Position numbers and translations under genes: made by a program | The notes under the pieces: generated by a model | What the model saw: the letters and a program-made list of their open reading frames with translations, nothing else | What the model was told of the DNA's origin: nothing | Database searches by the model: none | Shown here: positions 63,501-64,000 of the stretch, piece after piece | Layout: each line of letters begins with the position of its first letter | Numbering within the stretch: position 1 is the stretch's first letter | Assembly: GCA_029207755.1 (NCBI GenBank) | Contig: JARCOQ010000004.1 | Location: 43,698,305-43,762,304, forward strand | Direction of reading: 5' to 3' | Source of the DNA: Chamaea fasciata | Taxonomy: Eukaryota > Chordata > Aves > Passeriformes > Sylviidae | DNA length: 64,000 nt

Positions 63501-64000
63501 TTTAAAGTCATTTCCATAAGAATTTTTAAAAGTGAGAAACAGTAAAGTCTTGAAAAACTGAAACATTAACTATTTCACATATGAAACTAAATTCATAGCC
63601 AAATAATAGGGGAAAAAAACAAACACATAACCCAAAGAAAAGAAAAATCTAAGAAGACCATGCTGTTTTGCTGTCCTTCTGTATCTTGAAGTTCTGGTCT
63701 ATGTAGTCTTCAGGGAATACATTTCAGACAGCATTTTTCTAGCTGAAATGCATCCCATGTCATGGAACATTATTTAGTAAGAAGTCTACACAAGGTAAAT
63801 GCAACAGAGCTCACATTAATGACACATAATATGAACAAACAGCTCTAGTTTATCATTTTTTTATATATCCAGCACAAACAAAATCTGTTTTTTTTCCATT
63901 CAATACCTCGATTCAAATTTGTTCTAACCTCCATGACCTATGCAGTGAAAACTCTCCCTAACGTACAGTTATGCCTCCTGCCTTGCCACTCCCTTCTCAG
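60571..64000. other. Unique AT-rich noncoding DNA
   Basis: Contains a short AAT microsatellite (about 60658-60674). No mobile element, RNA gene or exon recognised. Frames do not exceed 89 codons and lack domains. Confidence 0.5.

Noticed and set aside
1..64000. CRISPR arrays, operons, riboswitches and other bacterial features
   Set aside because: The CR1 and LTR content shows a bird genome; no spaced identical repeats of CRISPR type exist.

Overview
The window looks like avian nuclear DNA, either intergenic or from a very long intron, with no host protein-coding gene that I can support. It is AT-rich throughout. All long open frames are short, uninterrupted only by chance, or lie inside repeats. 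The bird assignment rests on several CR1 LINE fragments. Two of them carry the typical 3' end (GAATGGTTTGGGTTGGAAGG on the reverse strand, ATTCTATGATTCT on the forward strand). Retroviral LTRs of the kind common in bird genomes support it. Species cannot be read from the sequence; a neoavian, possibly songbird, source is a guess.

Layout. 1-18.4 kb: unique AT-rich DNA with a 15-bp inverted repeat (1.85 kb), a 31-bp tandem duplication (7.0 kb), an ATATG array (8.3 kb) and an A/C-rich ACCAA array (16.2 kb). 18.4-38 kb: five CR1 fragments (18.4, 21.7, 30.3 and 32.3 kb on minus; 37.4 kb on plus), separated by unique DNA, plus a 35-base A run at 35.5 kb. 39.1-40.25 kb: two long pure arrays, a homopurine one (GAGGC, then GGGGAA, then GGGAAA) and, 557 bp on, a homopyrimidine one (CCCTTTT, then 50 perfect copies of CTCTC). 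40.3-48.4 kb: unique DNA.

From 48.4 to about 60.5 kb is a cluster of endogenous retrovirus remains. It holds a probable solo LTR (48.4 kb, minus) and a clear solo LTR with a perfect 5-bp target duplication (50.56-51.22 kb, minus). It also holds a minus-strand provirus remnant (LTR about 54.97-55.44 kb plus a heavily broken, cysteine-rich envelope-like coding stretch at 55.86-57.72 kb). Last is a plus-strand LTR with an adjoining tRNA-Leu-like primer binding site (about 59.03-59.39 kb) and unclear internal sequence. 60.6-64 kb is again unique AT-rich DNA.

Nothing here forms an operon, a CRISPR array or a working gene system. The most informative parts are the retroviral cluster and the paired purine/pyrimidine arrays. 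No previously undescribed functional system could be supported.
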